64,000 nt of DNA from the NCBI GenBank assembly GCA_949317995.1, contig OX439043.1, positions 2,782,501-2,846,500 on the forward strand. The letters are read 5' to 3'. The notes beneath the pieces are model-generated. The model was not told where the DNA came from and searched no databases. It saw only the letters and a list, made by a program, of their open reading frames with translations. This DNA is from Acholoe squamosa (Eukaryota > Annelida > Polychaeta > Phyllodocida > Polynoidae). A program made the position numbers and the translations under genes. This document shows, piece after piece, positions 62,230 to 64,000 of this stretch (positions within the stretch are counted from its first letter, which is position 1; the number at the start of each line of letters is the position of its first letter).

Positions 62230-64000
62230 GGTGTCACAATGGTCACTAACGTCCATCTGATAACTTTTGAAGATCAAAATTGACCATATATGGCCTGGAT
62301 CCCTGTGATTCCTGAAACCAAGATGGCCAACACACAAGGAAAACAAAAGAATTAGGTAGTTGAGGTGTCCCAATGGTCACTAACATCCATCTGATAACTT
62401 TTGAAGATCAAAATTGACCACATATGACCTGGATCCCTGTGTTTCCTAAAACCAAGATGGCCGACACACATGGAAAACAATAAAACTGGGTAGTTGAGGT
62501 GTCCAAGTGGTCACTAACATCCATCTGATATCTTTTGAAGATCAAAATTGACCATATATGACCTGGATCCCTGTGTTTCCGAAAACCAAGATGGACGACA
62601 CATATGGAAAACAAAAGAATTAGGTAGTTGAGGTATACCAATGACTACTAACATCCACCTCATAAGTTTTGACGATCAAAATTGACCACATATGACCTGG
62701 ATCCCTGTGATTCCTGAAACCAAGATGGCCAACACACAAGGAAAACAATAGAATTAGGTAGTTGAGGTCTTTCAATGGTCAAGAACATCCAACTGATAAC
62801 TTTTGAAGATCGAAATTGACCACATATGGCCTGGATCCCTGTGTTTCCTAAAACAAAGATGGCCGACACACATGGAAAACAATAAAATAGACTAGTTGAG
62901 GTCTCCCAATGGTCACTAACATCCATCTCATAATTTTTGAAGATCAAAGTTGACCATATATGGCCTGGATCCCTGTGTTTCCTAAAACAAAGATGGCCGA
63001 CATATATGGAGAACAATAAAATTAGCTAGTTGAGGTATCCCAATGGTCACTAACATCCATCTGATAACTTTTGAAGATCAAAATTGACCACATATGACCT
63101 GGATCCCTGTGTTTCCGAAAACCAAGATGGCCGACACACATGGAAAACAATAAAATTAGGTACTTGAGGTGTCCCAATGGTCACTACCATCCATCTGATA
63201 ACTTTTGAAGATCGAAGTTGACCATATATGGCCTGGATCCCTGTCTTTCTTAAAACAAAGATGGCCGACATATATGGAGAACAATAAAATTAGCTAGTTG
63301 AGGTGTCCCAATGGTCACTAACATCCATCTCATAACTTTTGAAGATTAAAATTGACAATATATGAGCTGGATCCCTGTGTTGTTTCCTAAAACAAAGATG
63401 ACCGACACACATGGAAAACAATAAAATAGACTAGTTGAGGTCTCCCAATGGTCACTAACATCCATCTCATAATTTTTGAAGATCAAAGTTGACCATATAT
63501 GGCCTGGATCCCTGTGTTTTCTAAAACAAAGATGGCCGACACATATTGAAAAAAATAGAATTAGGTAGTTGAGGTCTTTCAATGGTCACTAACATCCATC
63601 TCATAACTTTTGAAGATCAAAATTGACAATATATGACCTGGATCCCTGTGTTTCCTAAAACCAAGATGGCCATCACACATGGAAAACAATAAAATTGGGT
63701 AGTTGAGGTCTCCCAATGGTCACTAACATCCATCTCATAATTTTTGAAGATCAAAGTTGACCATATATGGCCTGGATCCCTGTGTTTTCTAAAACAAAGA
63801 TGGCCGACACATATTGGAAAAAATAGAATTAGGTAGTTGAGGTCTTTCAATGGTCACTAACATCCATCTGATAACTTTTGAAGATCAAAATTGACCACAT
63901 ATGACCTGGATCCCTGTGTTTCCTAAAACAAAGATGGCCGACACACATGGAAAACAATAAAATTGGGTAGTTGAGGTGTCCCAATGGTCACTAACATCCA
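62230..64000 (+). repeat. 135-136-bp satellite (about 13 copies), runs off the right edge
   Basis: The unit includes 'cactaacatccatctgataa', 'cttttgaagatcaaaattga' and 'aagatggccgacacacatgg'. The period is close to 3 x 45, so minus-strand frames of 70-118 codons recur; they shift frame between units and are not a gene. Confidence 0.95.

Noticed and set aside
62146..63850. Minus-strand frames with recurrent GHIWSILIF as a gene family
   Set aside because: They follow the 135-136-bp satellite period and switch frame whenever a unit is 136 bp.

Overview
This window is animal nuclear DNA. It carries one spliced protein-coding gene (nine GT-AG exons in consistent phase) surrounded by a dense mixture of transposable elements, foldback elements and minisatellites. 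The repertoire suggests a marine invertebrate: a Metaviridae (Gypsy) element with a baculovirus-F-like envelope, a LINE with a possible NADAR-like domain, TTAA and TA target-site MITEs, and a Transib/RAG-like terminal inverted repeat. I cannot name the species from sequence alone.

Layout. 1-2.8 kb: the frame-broken 3' end of a gag-like element, followed from its stop codon by about 19 consecutive hairpins. 2.9-17.0 kb: a decayed Gypsy retrovirus-like element (LTR, PBS, gag, protease, RT, RNase H, integrase, F-type env, long non-coding 3' region, LTR remnant). 17.5-19.2 kb: LINE 3' end. 20.4-24.6 kb: two satellite arrays. 24.63-28.68 kb: a 4,048-bp composite insertion in the second satellite, with a 6-bp flanking duplication, holding two tRNA-derived SINE heads, an antisense Gypsy pol fragment, and a second gag-like C-terminus followed by a second hairpin chain. 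28.7-33.3 kb: sparse intergenic DNA. 33.3-54.96 kb: a minus-strand TBC1D12/TBC1D14-like Rab GAP gene (3' nine exons). Its introns hold four large minisatellites, several foldback or TIR elements and a recent 1,171-bp tandem duplication. 55.2-64 kb: further minisatellites, continuing past the right edge.

How parts relate. The TBC gene is the only clear host gene; its catalytic Arg finger and Gln finger are both present. Several arrays (40.3, 52.2, 58.4 and 59.5 kb) appear to have grown from different parts of one TTAA-type palindromic MITE family. Two other intronic arrays carry a strong 5' splice-site consensus in every unit, in the sense direction of the host gene.

The strongest candidate for something undescribed is the set of 'hairpin chains' at 1.76-2.68 kb, 27.0-28.4 kb and 45.4-45.7 kb (duplicated at 46.6-46.9 kb). 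These are runs of short perfect stems with different sequence but the same architecture. Two of them begin exactly at the stop codon of proteins that share a FxRVFGV-EW motif. A second candidate is a 1,882-bp element with CACTGTG termini and a 5-bp target duplication.
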